DNA of 50,427 nt from Allobosea sp. Root483D1 (GTDB taxonomy: Bacteria; Pseudomonadota; Alphaproteobacteria; Rhizobiales; Beijerinckiaceae). The stretch spans positions 91,429-141,855 of the forward strand of contig NZ_LMJW01000020.1 in assembly GCF_001429505.1 (NCBI RefSeq). The letters run 5' to 3'. A program made the translations under genes and the position numbers. Below the pieces are notes generated by a model. It saw nothing but the letters and a program-made list of their open reading frames with translations. It was not told where the DNA came from and made no database searches. Numbering within the stretch: position 1 is the stretch's first letter; every line of letters begins with the position of its first letter. Below are positions 1 to 9,269 of the stretch, in pieces.

Positions 1-6
1 TCCCTG

Positions 7-30
7 CCCTTCTCCCACACAGGAGAAGGG
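7..30. repeat. Perfect 9-bp inverted repeat
   Basis: The arms CCCTTCTCC (7-15) and GGAGAAGGG (22-30) are perfectly complementary around a 6-base loop. The element lies just past the end of the leftward patatin gene and has no T-run. It may be a dispersed intergenic palindrome or a weak transcription end; the window edge hides its left context. Confidence 0.55.
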
Positions 31-78
31 TTCCCCGCGCCCTTGTTTGCCGGCAGCGCCTACCGAATCCTGATCTGC

Positions 79-927
79 TTATCCCGCCAGCCGCCGCTCC
101 ATGCCGCGCAAGAAATCCTCGCCATCCCTCACCCCGAGCTCATAGGCGAAGCGGATGCCTTCCCAGTTGCGGATGGTGAACTGGCTGACCGGGATCACTT
201 GCGAGGGGCGGACATAGGTGCGGTTCTCGACCTGCGGCACCTCGGCGAAGGGGCGCGTCAGCAGCACCAGCGTCTGCTCGCCGGCCGCCTCCATCTCGGC
301 GAGCGCCCAGGCCGGGGCACTGTCGACCAGGCCGCCATCGAGCGCGGCGCGGGCGCCGATATTGCCCGCCGGCATGAAGGGCGGTACGGCGGCGCTCGCC
401 ATCAGTGCATCGACCAGCGCCTCGGGATTGGCGCAGTCGGCGATGCGGACCAGGTCGGGCCGGAAGCCGAGTTTCCGGCCCACGGTCGGGTGCACCGGGC
501 GGCGGAGGCGCTTCTCAAGCTGGTAGGCGCCGATGCCGATGGTGGTGATGACAGGCAATGGCCAGAAGCGCGGCGGCCGCGAGATCGCGATCAGGAAATC
601 GGCCTGGCCCTTCAGTGTTGCCAGCCGCTCCGGCGTGAACAGGCTCGCGAGCATGCCGCGATACATCTCGGCGATGGGGAAGAGCCGGCCGCCCCGGCGA
701 AAGGCAGCCCAGTCGACCTCGGAGGTGCGGCCGGTGCAGGCCTCGCGCAGCATCTCGCGCACGGTCGGGCCGACGCCGAGCGCATTGTAGAGCATCGCCC
801 CGGCCCCGGCGCTGGCACCGACCACCCGGCGCGGCTTCAGGCCGATCTGCGGCGCCACCGTCTCGTAGAAGCCACCCTGCCAATAGCAGCGGTTGCCACC
901 GCCGGCATAGGCCAGGCCTGCGAACAT
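79..927 (-). CDS. Patatin-like phospholipase family protein
   Basis: This 282-residue protein shows the patatin fold signatures in order. A glycine-rich oxyanion segment lies near residues 8-11 (GGGN), the nucleophile-elbow GASAG at about 37-41, and the DGG of the Ser-Asp dyad in ALDGGLVDSAP near 195. The family hydrolyses acyl ester bonds of lipids, usually at the membrane; the substrate here is unknown. There is no signal peptide, so it is probably cytoplasmic. Its start codon overlaps the stop of the upstream marR gene by one base (TGATG), so the two are almost certainly co-transcribed and translationally coupled. The regulator probably controls this gene too. The functional family is secure; the physiological role is not. 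Confidence 0.85.
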   Translation of the reverse strand: MFAGLAYAGGGNRCYWQGGFYETVAPQIGLKPRRVVGASAGAGAMLYNALGVGPTVREMLREACTGRTSEVDWAAFRRGGRLFPIAEMYRGMLASLFTPERLATLKGQADFLIAISRPPRFWPLPVITTIGIGAYQLEKRLRRPVHPTVGRKLGFRPDLVRIADCANPEALVDALMASAAVPPFMPAGNIGARAALDGGLVDSAPAWALAEMEAAGEQTLVLLTRPFAEVPQVENRTYVRPSQVIPVSQFTIRNWEGIRFAYELGVRDGEDFLRGMERRLAG

Positions 928-1409
928 CAGCCCTGGTCCGCGTCGATGGCGCGGGCGCGCTCGCGCCAGGCCAGGACCAGCCGGTCGAGTTCGGCGAGGT
1001 CTTCCGCCGGCAGTTTGCCGAGCGTCTGCGTGACATAGTCGTGCTGCGTCGCCATGCCGGCCTCGGCGAGGCGGCGGCCCTCGGGCGTCAGGTGCATGGC
1101 GTAGGAGCGGCGGTCGCCGACGATGGCGCGGCGCTCGACCAGGCCGGCCTGGACCAGTCGGTCGACGAGGCCCGAGACATTGCCCTTGGTGACGTAGAGC
1201 CGTTCGGCGAGCTCGCTCTGGCTGATGCCCTCGCGCTCGGTCAGCGTCGAGAGCAGGTCGAATTGCGGGATGGAGAGACCGAGCTCGCGGATGCGCGCCG
1301 TCATCTGGCCGAGCATGCGCTGGTGCAGGCGCATGAAGCGGAACCAGACGCGGTCCGGCTCGATGGGTTCCGGGGCGGGGACTGGGTGCGACACTGACAA
1401 GGCGTTCAT
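927..1409 (-). CDS. MarR family transcriptional regulator
   Basis: This 160-residue protein has the MarR layout: N-terminal helices (MRLHQRMLGQMTARIRELGL), a winged helix-turn-helix at about residues 55-100 (GISQSELAERLYVTKGNVSGLVDRL), a basic wing with DRRSYAMHLT, and a C-terminal dimerisation helix. MarR proteins bind palindromes as dimers and release DNA on binding phenolic or lipophilic ligands. An AGGGA ribosome-binding site precedes the ATG. A palindrome at 1422-1436 sits just upstream, between this gene and the divergent acyl-CoA ligase, so autoregulation and control of the ligase are likely inferences. The ligand cannot be told from sequence. Confidence 0.9.
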   Translation of the reverse strand: MNALSVSHPVPAPEPIEPDRVWFRFMRLHQRMLGQMTARIRELGLSIPQFDLLSTLTEREGISQSELAERLYVTKGNVSGLVDRLVQAGLVERRAIVGDRRSYAMHLTPEGRRLAEAGMATQHDYVTQTLGKLPAEDLAELDRLVLAWRERARAIDADQG

Positions 1410-1421
1410 TCCCTAGATCGT

Positions 1422-1436
1422 TTAGTTATAAACTAA
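1422..1436. promoter_or_regulatory. Putative MarR operator
   Basis: TTAGTTATAAACTAA is a perfect dyad (6-base arms, 3-base centre). It lies in the 118-base gap between marR (leftward) and the acyl-CoA ligase gene (rightward), 13 bases upstream of the marR ATG. It is the only A+T-rich palindrome in the gap. Its place and size fit a MarR dimer site overlapping the marR promoter. Binding is inferred. Confidence 0.55.
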
Positions 1437-1527
1437 CTCATCTCCCAGACGGACGCGAGGGCTTTCGCCGCAAGGCGTCCGCTGGCTATGCTGCCAAAAA
1501 GCGAAGCAAGACGACAGGGAGAAACGC

Positions 1528-3150
1528 ATGCTCGGGCTGATGCAGAATTGGCCGCTGCTGATCCACCGGATCATCGACCACGCGGCGATCCAGCACGGCA
1601 CCCGCGAAGTTGTCTCCCGCGGCGTCGAAGGGCCGATCCGGCGCACGACCTATGCCGAGGTCCGTCATAACGCGCTCAGGATCGGCAAAAGGCTGACAGG
1701 GGAGGGTATTCGCCTCGGCGACCGCGTCGCGACGCTCGCCTGGAACACCGACCGGCATCTGGCGCTCTGGTACGGGATCAGCGGCATCGGCGCGATCACC
1801 CACACGGTCAACCCGCGGCTCTTCCCGGAGCAGATCGCCCAGTTGATCAACCATGCCGAGGACCGGCTGGTCTTCCTCGACCTCACCTTCGTTGCGCTGA
1901 TGGAGGGCCTGCAGGACAAGCTGCCGAGCGTCGAGCGCTATGTGATCCTGACCGACGCGGCGCATATGCCGGAGACCTCGCTCAGGAGCGCCGTCGCCTA
2001 CGAGGACTGGCTCGCTGGGGCCGATGCCGATTTTGCCTGGGCCGCGTTCGACGAGAACACCGCGGCAGGGCTCTGTTACACCTCGGGAACGACCGGAGGC
2101 CCCAAGGGCGTGCTCTATTCGCACCGCTCCAACGTGCTGCACGCCATGGCCTGCGCCCAGCCGGATTATATGGGCCTGTCGGCGCGTACGGTGGTGATGC
2201 CGGTGGTGCCGCTCTTCCATGCCAACAGCTGGTCGCTGGCCTTCTCGGCGCCGATGACCGGTGCGAAGCTGGTCATGCCCGGCATGAAGCTCGACGGCGC
2301 CTCGCTGCTGGAGCTGCTGAACGGCGAAGGCGTGACGCTGACCGCGGCGGTGCCGACGGTCTGGCTCGGCCTGCTCCAGCATCTCGAGGCTGATGGCGGC
2401 AAGCTCAACAGCCTGAAGCGCGTCGTCATCGGCGGCTCGGCCTGTCCGCGGGCGATGACCGAGGCATTCGAGACGAAGTACGGCGTCACCGTCGACCACG
2501 CCTGGGGCATGACCGAGATGAGCCCGATCGGCTCGTTCTGCTCGATCAAGCCGGTCTATTCCGAGCTCCAGGGCGACGGGCTCTACGACCTCAAGGTCAA
2601 GCAGGGCCATCCGCAGTTCGGCGTCGAGTTTCGCCTGACCGACGATCACGGCACGGAGCTGCCCTGGGATGGCAAGACCTTCGGACGGCTGAAAGTGCGT
2701 GGGCCGGCCGTCGCCGGCGCCTATTATCGCCATGATCAGCCGATCCTCGACGAGCACGGCTTCTTCGATACCGGCGACGTCGCGACCATCGACCCGCATG
2801 GCTATATGCAGGTCACCGACCGATCCAAGGACGTGATCAAGTCGGGCGGCGAATGGATCTCCTCGATCGAGCTGGAAAACCTCGCCATCGGCCATCCCGA
2901 CGTGGCCGAGGCGGCTGTGATCGGCGTCGCCCATCCGAAATGGGACGAGCGGCCGCTTCTGGTCATCGTGCCCAAACCCGGCAAGACGCCCGGCCGCGAG
3001 GAGATGCTCGCCTTCATGACCGGCAAGGTCGCGAAATGGTGGCTCCCCGACGATGTCGTGCTGGTCGAGGCGATTCCGCACACCGCGACCGGCAAGATCC
3101 AGAAGACGGCGCTGCGGGAGATGTTCCGGGAATATCGGTTGCCGGGGTGA
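1528..3150 (+). CDS. Acyl-CoA ligase, AMP-binding (medium-chain / methylthiopropionate type)
   Basis: This 540-residue member of the ANL adenylating superfamily activates a carboxylate as acyl-AMP and transfers it to CoA. The P-loop [11 protein letters not shown] is near residue 185, the A5 motif WGMTEMSP near 330, the A7 motif [11 protein letters not shown] near 415, the hinge [15 protein letters not shown] near 432, and the catalytic lysine in TATGKIQKT near 522. Length and overall pattern ([29 protein letters not shown]) match the group holding medium-chain acyl-CoA synthetases and DmdB 3-(methylthio)propionyl-CoA ligases; I cannot separate these by eye. An AGGGAGAAA ribosome-binding site precedes the ATG. 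It is divergent from marR, whose operator may control both. Confidence 0.88.
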   Translation: MLGLMQNWPLLIHRIIDHAAIQHGTREVVSRGVEGPIRRTTYAEVRHNALRIGKRLTGEGIRLGDRVATLAWNTDRHLALWYGISGIGAITHTVNPRLFPEQIAQLINHAEDRLVFLDLTFVALMEGLQDKLPSVERYVILTDAAHMPETSLRSAVAYEDWLAGADADFAWAAFDENTAAGLCYTSGTTGGPKGVLYSHRSNVLHAMACAQPDYMGLSARTVVMPVVPLFHANSWSLAFSAPMTGAKLVMPGMKLDGASLLELLNGEGVTLTAAVPTVWLGLLQHLEADGGKLNSLKRVVIGGSACPRAMTEAFETKYGVTVDHAWGMTEMSPIGSFCSIKPVYSELQGDGLYDLKVKQGHPQFGVEFRLTDDHGTELPWDGKTFGRLKVRGPAVAGAYYRHDQPILDEHGFFDTGDVATIDPHGYMQVTDRSKDVIKSGGEWISSIELENLAIGHPDVAEAAVIGVAHPKWDERPLLVIVPKPGKTPGREEMLAFMTGKVAKWWLPDDVVLVEAIPHTATGKIQKTALREMFREYRLPG

Positions 3151-3239
3151 GCGCGCGGGAGGGCCGCGATGGGTGGTTTGCGGACATTGGGGCTCACTGC
3201 CAGACTGCCGCATGAACTTTGGGCGGGGCCGCCTGTGAA

Positions 3240-3821
3240 ATGATAACCATTGGGGCTGATTTTGGTGGGCCGGAGCTCAAAGGCACGGTCGTACGCGATG
3301 CCGTTCTGGCTGCTATGAACGTCGCATCCGACACCCGCCGTAAGAATTACGATGACGGCACATCAGGCTGGATCAACCCAATATTCCTCGTTCCCGGATC
3401 CATCACGCAACCTGATTTCGAAGGCTACAAGATCGGGCATTTCTCGGCCAAGAGAAAAGGCGTAGTTGTCATGATCGCCGTCCCAGAATCGGCTGCACTG
3501 GGGGATCAAGTCCACTTCCGGATCTATTCACTCCTCCATGGCGCTACGAGATTAGCAGCCAGTTTCTTTGCCGAGAAGAACATAGCCTTCGATCATGACG
3601 AATGTGCCAGGGTGCTGACGGCAGTGGCAGAACGTTTGCGGGTCGATCCCAACAAACTGTGGGTGCCATCGCCCCAGAATGCCAGGGTTTCGCCCGGGCG
3701 GTCCAATGGTCTCGGTATCGCATGGCGTTGCGCAAACTATCTCGCCAGAGCAGTGCTCGTAGTTGGCCTGCTCTGGGTAGCAATGATTGTCATCCTCATC
3801 GTGGCACGGGACTACCGCTGA
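3240..3821 (+). CDS. Hypothetical protein with C-terminal membrane anchor
   Basis: I do not recognise this 193-residue protein. The body is soluble ([11 protein letters not shown] near the N-terminus, and several Asp/His-containing segments). The last about 25 residues form one transmembrane helix ([20 protein letters not shown]) followed by RDYR, so it looks tail-anchored. I prefer the ATG at 3240 over the in-frame TTG at 3219; neither has a strong ribosome-binding site. Base composition is more A+T-rich than the flanking ligase gene, as in the next two small genes, which suggests a separate origin. It may be transcribed with the 99-residue gene that follows after 38 bases. Confidence 0.6.
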   Translation: MITIGADFGGPELKGTVVRDAVLAAMNVASDTRRKNYDDGTSGWINPIFLVPGSITQPDFEGYKIGHFSAKRKGVVVMIAVPESAALGDQVHFRIYSLLHGATRLAASFFAEKNIAFDHDECARVLTAVAERLRVDPNKLWVPSPQNARVSPGRSNGLGIAWRCANYLARAVLVVGLLWVAMIVILIVARDYR

Positions 3822-3859
3822 CCGCAGGACAGAACCTCGTAAGCCTAAAGGAACAACAG

Positions 3860-4159
3860 ATGTCGGCTTCATCGGATCTTGCCGCAACCAGGAACGGGTA
3901 TTCGCTCATTCTCGCGAAGCTCATCGAGCGACTTGATGCCAATGGGGCTCTGTCGAAGGACGATTTCAGACTTGAATTACTGGAACTAGCGGCCCGCATC
4001 GAGATCGATTGGGAGGATGCATACGAGCCCGGCGCCCGTCGGCTGGACGTGGCAGCTCTGCGGGGAATTGCCGATAGGTTGCAGGAGAAGAAGGATGGAC
4101 TGACCTCGCGCCTCGGCTACGGAGCGAAACTTGATGCCGAGCCGAGCAATGACGAGTAA
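3860..4159 (+). CDS. Small hypothetical protein
   Basis: This 99-residue, acidic, probably cytoplasmic protein has no recognised domain. It is predicted to be largely helical (SLILAKLIERLDANGALSKD; DVAALRGIADRLQEKKDG). The start at 3860 is chosen because AAAGGA lies 8 bases upstream; a longer in-frame reading from 3602 would overlap the preceding gene and has no such site. It follows the tail-anchored unknown gene by 38 bases, so the two may form a small operon. Confidence 0.6.
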   Translation: MSASSDLAATRNGYSLILAKLIERLDANGALSKDDFRLELLELAARIEIDWEDAYEPGARRLDVAALRGIADRLQEKKDGLTSRLGYGAKLDAEPSNDE

Positions 4160-4212
4160 CCGAGGTCCGCGCTGGGCCGGCAGGCGTTAAGCTTTTCAGT
4201 TAAGGCTGAGGA

Positions 4213-4536
4213 ATGAGTTACGCGGTCAAGCTCGCGATCTTTCCGCCGTGGAAAGCACCGGTTCCCTCTGAGACGGTCGGGACGTTCGCGACCATTGACG
4301 AGGCCACCGCAGCCGGAGGGCGAGCCCTGATGCCGATCGCGGAACGCGAGCTCATCGCACTGGCAGGCCAATTCCGGCCCGTATCCGCGAAAATCGGTGG
4401 GCAGTCCAGAACATCAATCGATGTGCCGGATCAGGCAGTTCACGGCTTCCTGATCTATGATGCCGCAGGGGTCGAGGTTTTCAACTGGACCACGCTCGAC
4501 GTTGCTGTCCAACGGGCTGCTTTGGAGCCGGAGTAA
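4213..4536 (+). CDS. Small hypothetical protein
   Basis: This 107-residue protein begins MSYAVKLAIFPPWKAP, with a GAGG ribosome-binding site just upstream. It has no signal peptide or membrane helix. The pattern suggests a compact alpha/beta fold, with a hydrophobic strand GFLIYDAAGVEVFNW near residues 77-91. I cannot assign a family. It is the third of three consecutive short unknown genes on the same strand, with 53 bases between it and the previous one. Confidence 0.55.
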   Translation: MSYAVKLAIFPPWKAPVPSETVGTFATIDEATAAGGRALMPIAERELIALAGQFRPVSAKIGGQSRTSIDVPDQAVHGFLIYDAAGVEVFNWTTLDVAVQRAALEPE

Positions 4537-4910
4537 TAGCGGTTCGTATTGGTCCGCATCGGGTCGGAAGCTGCCGTCGAATAAGCATGTCCAGCCCCGC
4601 CCGCCCGCGCGGCGAGGGTTTGAAGGCAAGCGCAAGTCCAAGGGGAGCGCGGGGGCGGGTACGGCGGCTTTCGGCCGCTTGTCGAATGTAGATGTCGAGA
4701 TAAGAAGCGGCTGATGCTCGCCGCTCCTGAATCCCGCGCTCGGTCCCCTGATGGTGCCCCGCAGTGCTTTCAGTCCCGGCTCAACAGAGCAAGACCCGGA
4801 CAGCGAGACCTTCCGCTAGGGAATATCGATTGCCGGCGCGAGCGAGACAGGGAAAGCTGAGATTAGTACGGACCGAGCGTCCTGCTCGCACGCCGAGACA
4901 AGGAGATCGC
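4537..4910. other. 374-base gap without a supported gene
   Basis: The gap lies between two same-strand genes. Open frames here lack family signals and ribosome-binding sites, and I read them as chance frames in G+C-rich DNA. An AAGGAG serving the next gene is at its right end. Any promoter for that gene must lie here, but I see no clear hexamer pair. Confidence 0.5.
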
Positions 4911-5696
4911 ATGGAACTCCTCTTGGTCTTCGCGTTTCTGGCGCTGTTTAGCCTGAGCGCGCTGGCGGGGCTCGCGCTGCGCAAGCGCCTGCACGAACGC
5001 CACCTGACCAGTGAGAACATGGAGTCGATCAGGCTGGTTACCGGCCTGATGGTCACCTTCGCCGCGCTCATCCTCAGTTTGCAGTTGTCGACGGCTCGGA
5101 CGCATTACGACGTCACCAGCGCGCATCGATCGGCCTATGCCGCCCGCCTCGCCAATCTCGATCAATGTCTGCGCGTCTTCACGGCGGCGGCCGATCCGAT
5201 CAGGCTGAAGCTTCGGCAATACACCGCCGCGGTGATCGCGAGCACCTGGCCGCGCGAGATCGCTCCAGAGGTCGCGGGTATGCCCGATCCGCGCGGCATG
5301 GCTGTTCGTGGCGAGGATAGCGGGCTGACGCGTTTGATGAACGATATCGGTGCCGAGGTGGACGCGCTCGAGACCGCCGGTCTCGAACACTCGGCGGCCC
5401 GTTGCCGCGCCGCCTACGCAGCCGTCTTGGCGGCGAGATGGAACGTCATCGAGGATGCGAACACAGCCTCCGGTGGATTCTTCGTATGTTTTGTGAGCTT
5501 CTGGCTCAGCCTGGTCTTCCTGAGCTTCGGCCTGCAGATCCCGCGCCTTGCGCTCAGTGCGGCCGTCCTGGCGATCGGGGTGTTCTCCGTTTCGAGCATC
5601 ATGTTCGTGATCGTCGACCTCAACTTCCCCTATGGGGGGGTGTTCCACATCCCCAGCACGGCTATGCGCGAAGCCCTCGCCGATATGCTGCGATAA
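4911..5696 (+). CDS. DUF4239 (bestrophin-like domain) membrane protein
   Basis: This 261-residue integral membrane protein has two N-terminal helices (residues 2-21 and about 40-58), a soluble central region of about 120 residues, and two C-terminal helices (about 183-203 and 208-232). The segment ESIRLVTGLMVTFAALILSL is the typical DUF4239 second helix. The family resembles bestrophin channels in topology, but its function is not established. The ATG at 4911 is preferred over the upstream in-frame start at 4764 because AAGGAG lies 6 bases before it and the hydrophobic N-terminus then begins directly. It stands alone and converges with the alpha/beta hydrolase downstream. Confidence 0.72.
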   Translation: MELLLVFAFLALFSLSALAGLALRKRLHERHLTSENMESIRLVTGLMVTFAALILSLQLSTARTHYDVTSAHRSAYAARLANLDQCLRVFTAAADPIRLKLRQYTAAVIASTWPREIAPEVAGMPDPRGMAVRGEDSGLTRLMNDIGAEVDALETAGLEHSAARCRAAYAAVLAARWNVIEDANTASGGFFVCFVSFWLSLVFLSFGLQIPRLALSAAVLAIGVFSVSSIMFVIVDLNFPYGGVFHIPSTAMREALADMLR

Positions 5697-5716
5697 GGGG
5701 CTGTCAGCGCCGCGGA

Positions 5717-6523
5717 TCAGATCGCCGCGAGGAAACCCGCGATCGCCGCGACCAGCGTGCCTTCCGCCTCGCGATGCGGGACATGGCCGATCCCTGGCAG
5801 GATCAGTGCCTCCCCACGTCCTTCGGCGATCCGTTGGGGATGGCGGGTCGAGCCGTATTCGTCGCGTTCGCCATGGACGGCGAGGACCGGGCAGCGCAGG
5901 CCGGCAAGGGGACGGTCGAGGTCCCAATCGGCGAAGGCGGGCGAGAGCCAGGTCCCGATCCAGGCGTCCAGCACCCAGGGCGTCCTGTCGCCGTGATAGC
6001 GCGCCAGCCGGGCGAGGTTGCCCTCGTCCCGGAAATCGCGCTGGGCCACCCTGATGCCGGCCAGCGTCCTGTCCTCGATGAAGGTCTGGGCGGCGATGGT
6101 GACGAGCGCCTGGCAGCGCCCGGGCCAACGCGCTGCCGTCTCGATCGCCATGCAGCCGCCGACGCTGTGGCCGCAGGCGATGAAATCGCCGATGCCGAGC
6201 TGGTCGGAGAGGACCGGTACGACGCTTGCCGCCTCATCCGCGACGAAATCGAGGCCGAGCCGTCCCGGATTTGGATCGGAGCGACCAAAACCGAGGCGGT
6301 CATAGGCGACGACGCGCCGGCCGGTCGTTGCCGCGAGCTTTTCGGGAAAGCTTCGCCAGAGCTCGATGCAGCCGAGCGAGTCGTGGAAGAGCAGGATCGG
6401 CGGAAGCCGCCCCGCCGTCGGAGCTGGCGGCGACCAGCTTCGCGTGAAGAGGTGGTGTTCACCGAGCCGGAGCAGGGCGTCCCGTTGGTCGATGGTCGTC
6501 ACTCGGGCACGCTCTGCCGGCAC
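5717..6523 (-). CDS. Alpha/beta hydrolase
   Basis: This hydrolase of up to 268 residues has the nucleophile elbow GHSVGG near residue 118, the acid residue in VHGERDEYG near 218, and the catalytic His in PGIGHVPHRE near 245. An HDSLG segment near residue 47 probably forms the oxyanion hole. It has no signal peptide, so it is a cytoplasmic esterase/lipase/C-C hydrolase-type enzyme of unknown substrate. The start is uncertain: GTG at 6523 or GTG at 6502 both fit and neither has a clear ribosome-binding site. It lies downstream of the chemoreceptor gene on the same strand, separated by a strong hairpin at 6572-6597. Confidence 0.82.
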   Translation of the reverse strand: MPAERARVTTIDQRDALLRLGEHHLFTRSWSPPAPTAGRLPPILLFHDSLGCIELWRSFPEKLAATTGRRVVAYDRLGFGRSDPNPGRLGLDFVADEAASVVPVLSDQLGIGDFIACGHSVGGCMAIETAARWPGRCQALVTIAAQTFIEDRTLAGIRVAQRDFRDEGNLARLARYHGDRTPWVLDAWIGTWLSPAFADWDLDRPLAGLRCPVLAVHGERDEYGSTRHPQRIAEGRGEALILPGIGHVPHREAEGTLVAAIAGFLAAI

Positions 6524-6571
6524 TTGTCGAAGCGGCTATCCTGCCTTGGCGTTCGACATGTCCACAAGGAG

Positions 6572-6597
6572 GCCGGCCGCCTTTAAGGGCGGCCGGC
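6572..6597 (-). terminator. Strong G+C hairpin after the chemoreceptor gene
   Basis: The arms GCCGGCCGCC (6572-6581) and GGCGGCCGGC (6588-6597) are perfect 10-base complements with a TTTAAG loop. The hairpin starts 7 bases past the stop of the leftward chemoreceptor gene. There is no following T-run on that strand, so it is a stem-stabilised or Rho-assisted transcript end at best. Confidence 0.5.
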
Positions 6598-6604
6598 GGG
6601 TTGA

Positions 6605-8818
6605 TCAGAATTCTTCCCAACCGCTGTCGCCATGCTTGCCGGCATTGGCGACCTTGCGCGGGGCGGGGCTGAAGGCGGTCGCCGCGAGCTTCTGCAGGCG
6701 CTGCGGCTCGGGGGCTGCGGGCTTGCGCGTGGCCGCCGGCCTGGCAGCCTGGCGGGCAGGGGCGGCATGGCGCGTGGCCGCATGGGTGGCGACGGCGTCG
6801 CCCCCCGTCTTGAACGCCGCGACGAGGTCGTTGAGCTGCGTGATGCGCTGGTTGAGCGCATTGGCCGATGCGGCGCTCTGCTCGGAGAGAGCGGCGTTCT
6901 GCTGGGTCATCTCGTCCATATGCGCGACGGTCTGGCTCATCTCCTCGATGCCGTTGGCCTGCTCGCCCGCGGCCGAGGAGATGTCGGCGATGGTCGCGGC
7001 GACTTTCTGCGACGCCGCGAGGATCTGCGTCAGCGCATCGCCGGCCTGCCGCACCAGCTTGACGCCTTCGCCGACCTCGGCGTTCGAGGACGAGATCAGC
7101 GTCGAGATGTCCTTGGCCGCCTCGCCCGAGCGCTGGGCCAGGGTGCGCACCTCGGAGGCGACCACGGCGAAGCCCTTGCCGGCATCGCCGGCGCGGGCCG
7201 CTTCGACCGCCGCATTCAGCGCCAGCAGATTGGTCTGGAAGGCGATGTCGTCGATCACGCGGGTGATGTCGGAGATCTTCTTCGAGGCCTCCTCGATCCG
7301 GGCCATGGCAGAGACAGCCTTGCCGGCGATCTCGCCGCCGCCCTCGGCCGCGCGCATCGCCTCCTCGGCGGTCGACGCTGCCTGGCGTGAGGCCTGGGCC
7401 GAGGCTTTCACGGAGGCGGCGAGCTCCTCGGTCGTCGCGGCGCTTTCCTCGAGCGAGGAGGCCTGCTCTTCGGTGCGCTTGGAGAGGTCGTCCGCGCCGG
7501 TCGCGATCTCGCGGGCCGAGAGGCCGACATCGGCCGAGGTGAGCTGGATCGTCTTCACCGTCGAGGACAGCCGTTCGACGGTCTCGTTCACCGCCGCCTT
7601 CAGCTCGCCGAAGCGGCCGCGATACGGGGTGGCGATGTCCTGCGTCAGGTCGCCCTCGGCGACACGCTGCAGCACGGCGACGAATTCGGTCGTGGCGCTG
7701 TCGACCACGGCGTTGATCTCGTTGATGCCGGCGACCAGCTTCTGCATCTGTTCGTCGGCGTCGCCGATCTCCAGCCGGGCTGAGAAGTCGCCGTCGGCGG
7801 CGGCGGCGACGACTTCGCCGACATCGGAAACGACGCGCGACATTGCCTCGGCACGGGCTGCGCGCGCCGCGGCTTCCGCCCGCTCCTGCGCTTCCAGCGC
7901 GCGGATCTGCACCAGCTTGTCGCGGAAGAGCAGCAGCGCCCCGGCGACGGCGCCGACCTCGTCATGCCGCCCGGTCTGCTGGATCGGTGTCTCGAGCTCG
8001 CCATTGGAGAGGCCGTCGATGCTGGTCTTGATCGCGGCGAGCGGCCGGATGACGCGCGAGACGATCAGGGCGCCGGTCGCGAGCATCAACGCGACCAGCG
8101 TGCCGAGCAGCAGGTTGAACACCCACTGGATCTGATTGACCGTGGCGTTGGTCGTATCGAGGAGGGCATTGGTGCGCGCTTCGACCATCACGAAGAACTC
8201 GTCGACGGGCTTCATGATCTCGGCCTTCATCCGATCGTAATCGGTCGAAAACAGCAGCTCGCGGGCGAGGTTGAGATCGCGCTCTTTCTTGACGGTGTAT
8301 TTGCCGTTGCCATCCTCGAACAGCCCCTTGGCGGCGTTCATGGCGCGGGTTTCGAGGGCGACGAGACCTTCCGACTTGGCGCTGGCCTGATTGAGCCTGG
8401 CGAACTCGGCGTCGGTGAAGCCGGCTTCCTTCATCGCCGCCAGCAGCGCCTTGGTCTCGCCGGGGCCGCGCGGGCGCACGGCATTGTCGAGGACGAGGTC
8501 CCAGTAGATCCGGTGCGGCTCGACCGGGCGGGCCTTCTCGCCACTGCGCATGGCGATGACTTCGAGATATTGCTGCTCATAGCGCGCATTGCCGGTGACG
8601 GCGAAGGTCCGCGCCAGCCGCGTCAGGTCGTCCGAGCTCTGCCGGAATTCGTCGGCGAGCAGATACGAGGTATGCGCCTGGCGATAGGCGCCGGCGCGGG
8701 CCTCGACGGCCCGCTCCTGAAAATACCAGGCCGCGATGATGGCGACGATCAGGGCGGCGAAGAGCCCTGCAATGCACAGGAATGTCTGCTTGATCGTGAG
8801 ATTGGCTGCCAGGCGCAT
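6605..8818 (-). CDS. Methyl-accepting chemotaxis protein with WEEF tether
   Basis: This 737-residue receptor has a transmembrane helix (about residues 9-31), a helical periplasmic domain (about 32-245), a second helix (about 250-275), a HAMP domain, a second HAMP-like segment and the cytoplasmic signalling hairpin. The hairpin carries the hallmark tip [20 protein letters not shown], which binds CheA/CheW. An Ala/Pro-rich linker leads to the C-terminus GWEEF, matching the xWxxF pentapeptide that docks CheR/CheB in other receptors. The ATG at 8818 is chosen because AGGAAC precedes it and the N-terminus is then a proper signal anchor. The ligand is unknown, and no che genes lie in the window. 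Confidence 0.93.
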   Translation of the reverse strand: MRLAANLTIKQTFLCIAGLFAALIVAIIAAWYFQERAVEARAGAYRQAHTSYLLADEFRQSSDDLTRLARTFAVTGNARYEQQYLEVIAMRSGEKARPVEPHRIYWDLVLDNAVRPRGPGETKALLAAMKEAGFTDAEFARLNQASAKSEGLVALETRAMNAAKGLFEDGNGKYTVKKERDLNLARELLFSTDYDRMKAEIMKPVDEFFVMVEARTNALLDTTNATVNQIQWVFNLLLGTLVALMLATGALIVSRVIRPLAAIKTSIDGLSNGELETPIQQTGRHDEVGAVAGALLLFRDKLVQIRALEAQERAEAAARAARAEAMSRVVSDVGEVVAAAADGDFSARLEIGDADEQMQKLVAGINEINAVVDSATTEFVAVLQRVAEGDLTQDIATPYRGRFGELKAAVNETVERLSSTVKTIQLTSADVGLSAREIATGADDLSKRTEEQASSLEESAATTEELAASVKASAQASRQAASTAEEAMRAAEGGGEIAGKAVSAMARIEEASKKISDITRVIDDIAFQTNLLALNAAVEAARAGDAGKGFAVVASEVRTLAQRSGEAAKDISTLISSSNAEVGEGVKLVRQAGDALTQILAASQKVAATIADISSAAGEQANGIEEMSQTVAHMDEMTQQNAALSEQSAASANALNQRITQLNDLVAAFKTGGDAVATHAATRHAAPARQAARPAATRKPAAPEPQRLQKLAATAFSPAPRKVANAGKHGDSGWEEF

Positions 8819-9269
8819 ATGCGGGTTCCTAGACTGCGTGGGGTTGGCTGGAGCTCGCATGGGCGACGGCGAGGGCGAATTCGGATCGAGTGGTACGATC
8901 ACCTTGCGAGATGCCTGAGCGCTGTTCGCCCATTGGGATGATGCACCCTCAATACGCAGGGATGTGCGACCGCAAGGCCGTTCTGTACTGTCGACGGTAG
9001 GTGTAAGGGAAATCCGAGTGCTCATTTTCTAAGCAGACGGTTGCGCCGTGATAGTAAATTTTTACTAAAGTATCGGTTTGAATTGCCGATATTTGTTTTG
9101 GAGCAGTGTGGGCTGTTGCCCGGCAGACGCAATCGGGCAGGGCGGAAGCTTGTCGCGATGGTATTTTTGCAGCTTTCGCGGGTTTATGATGGATTTTACA
9201 ACCTGATATATAGTCCGCGTTTCGCAGATATTACCGTACGGAAAGGTCCACCGAGCGCAATCACACGTT
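8819..9269. other. 451-base intergenic region, A+T-rich in its left-centre
   Basis: It separates the leftward chemoreceptor gene from the end of the leftward LysR gene and must hold the receptor promoter. The stretch around 9040-9260 is markedly A+T-richer than its surroundings and contains a 7-base-arm palindrome at 9052-9067. Open frames across it have no family signal, and I do not call them. Confidence 0.5.
9052..9067. promoter_or_regulatory. A+T-rich palindrome upstream of the chemoreceptor
   Basis: TAGTAAA-TT-TTTACTA is a 7-base-arm dyad about 235 bases upstream of the receptor start. It may be an operator or the upstream edge of a promoter. Nothing ties it to a particular regulator. 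Confidence 0.3.

Noticed and set aside
1486..3213. Long open frame (575 codons) antisense to the acyl-CoA ligase gene
   Set aside because: It mirrors a well-supported enzyme gene; its product is Arg/His-rich with no family signal, typical of G+C-rich shadow frames.
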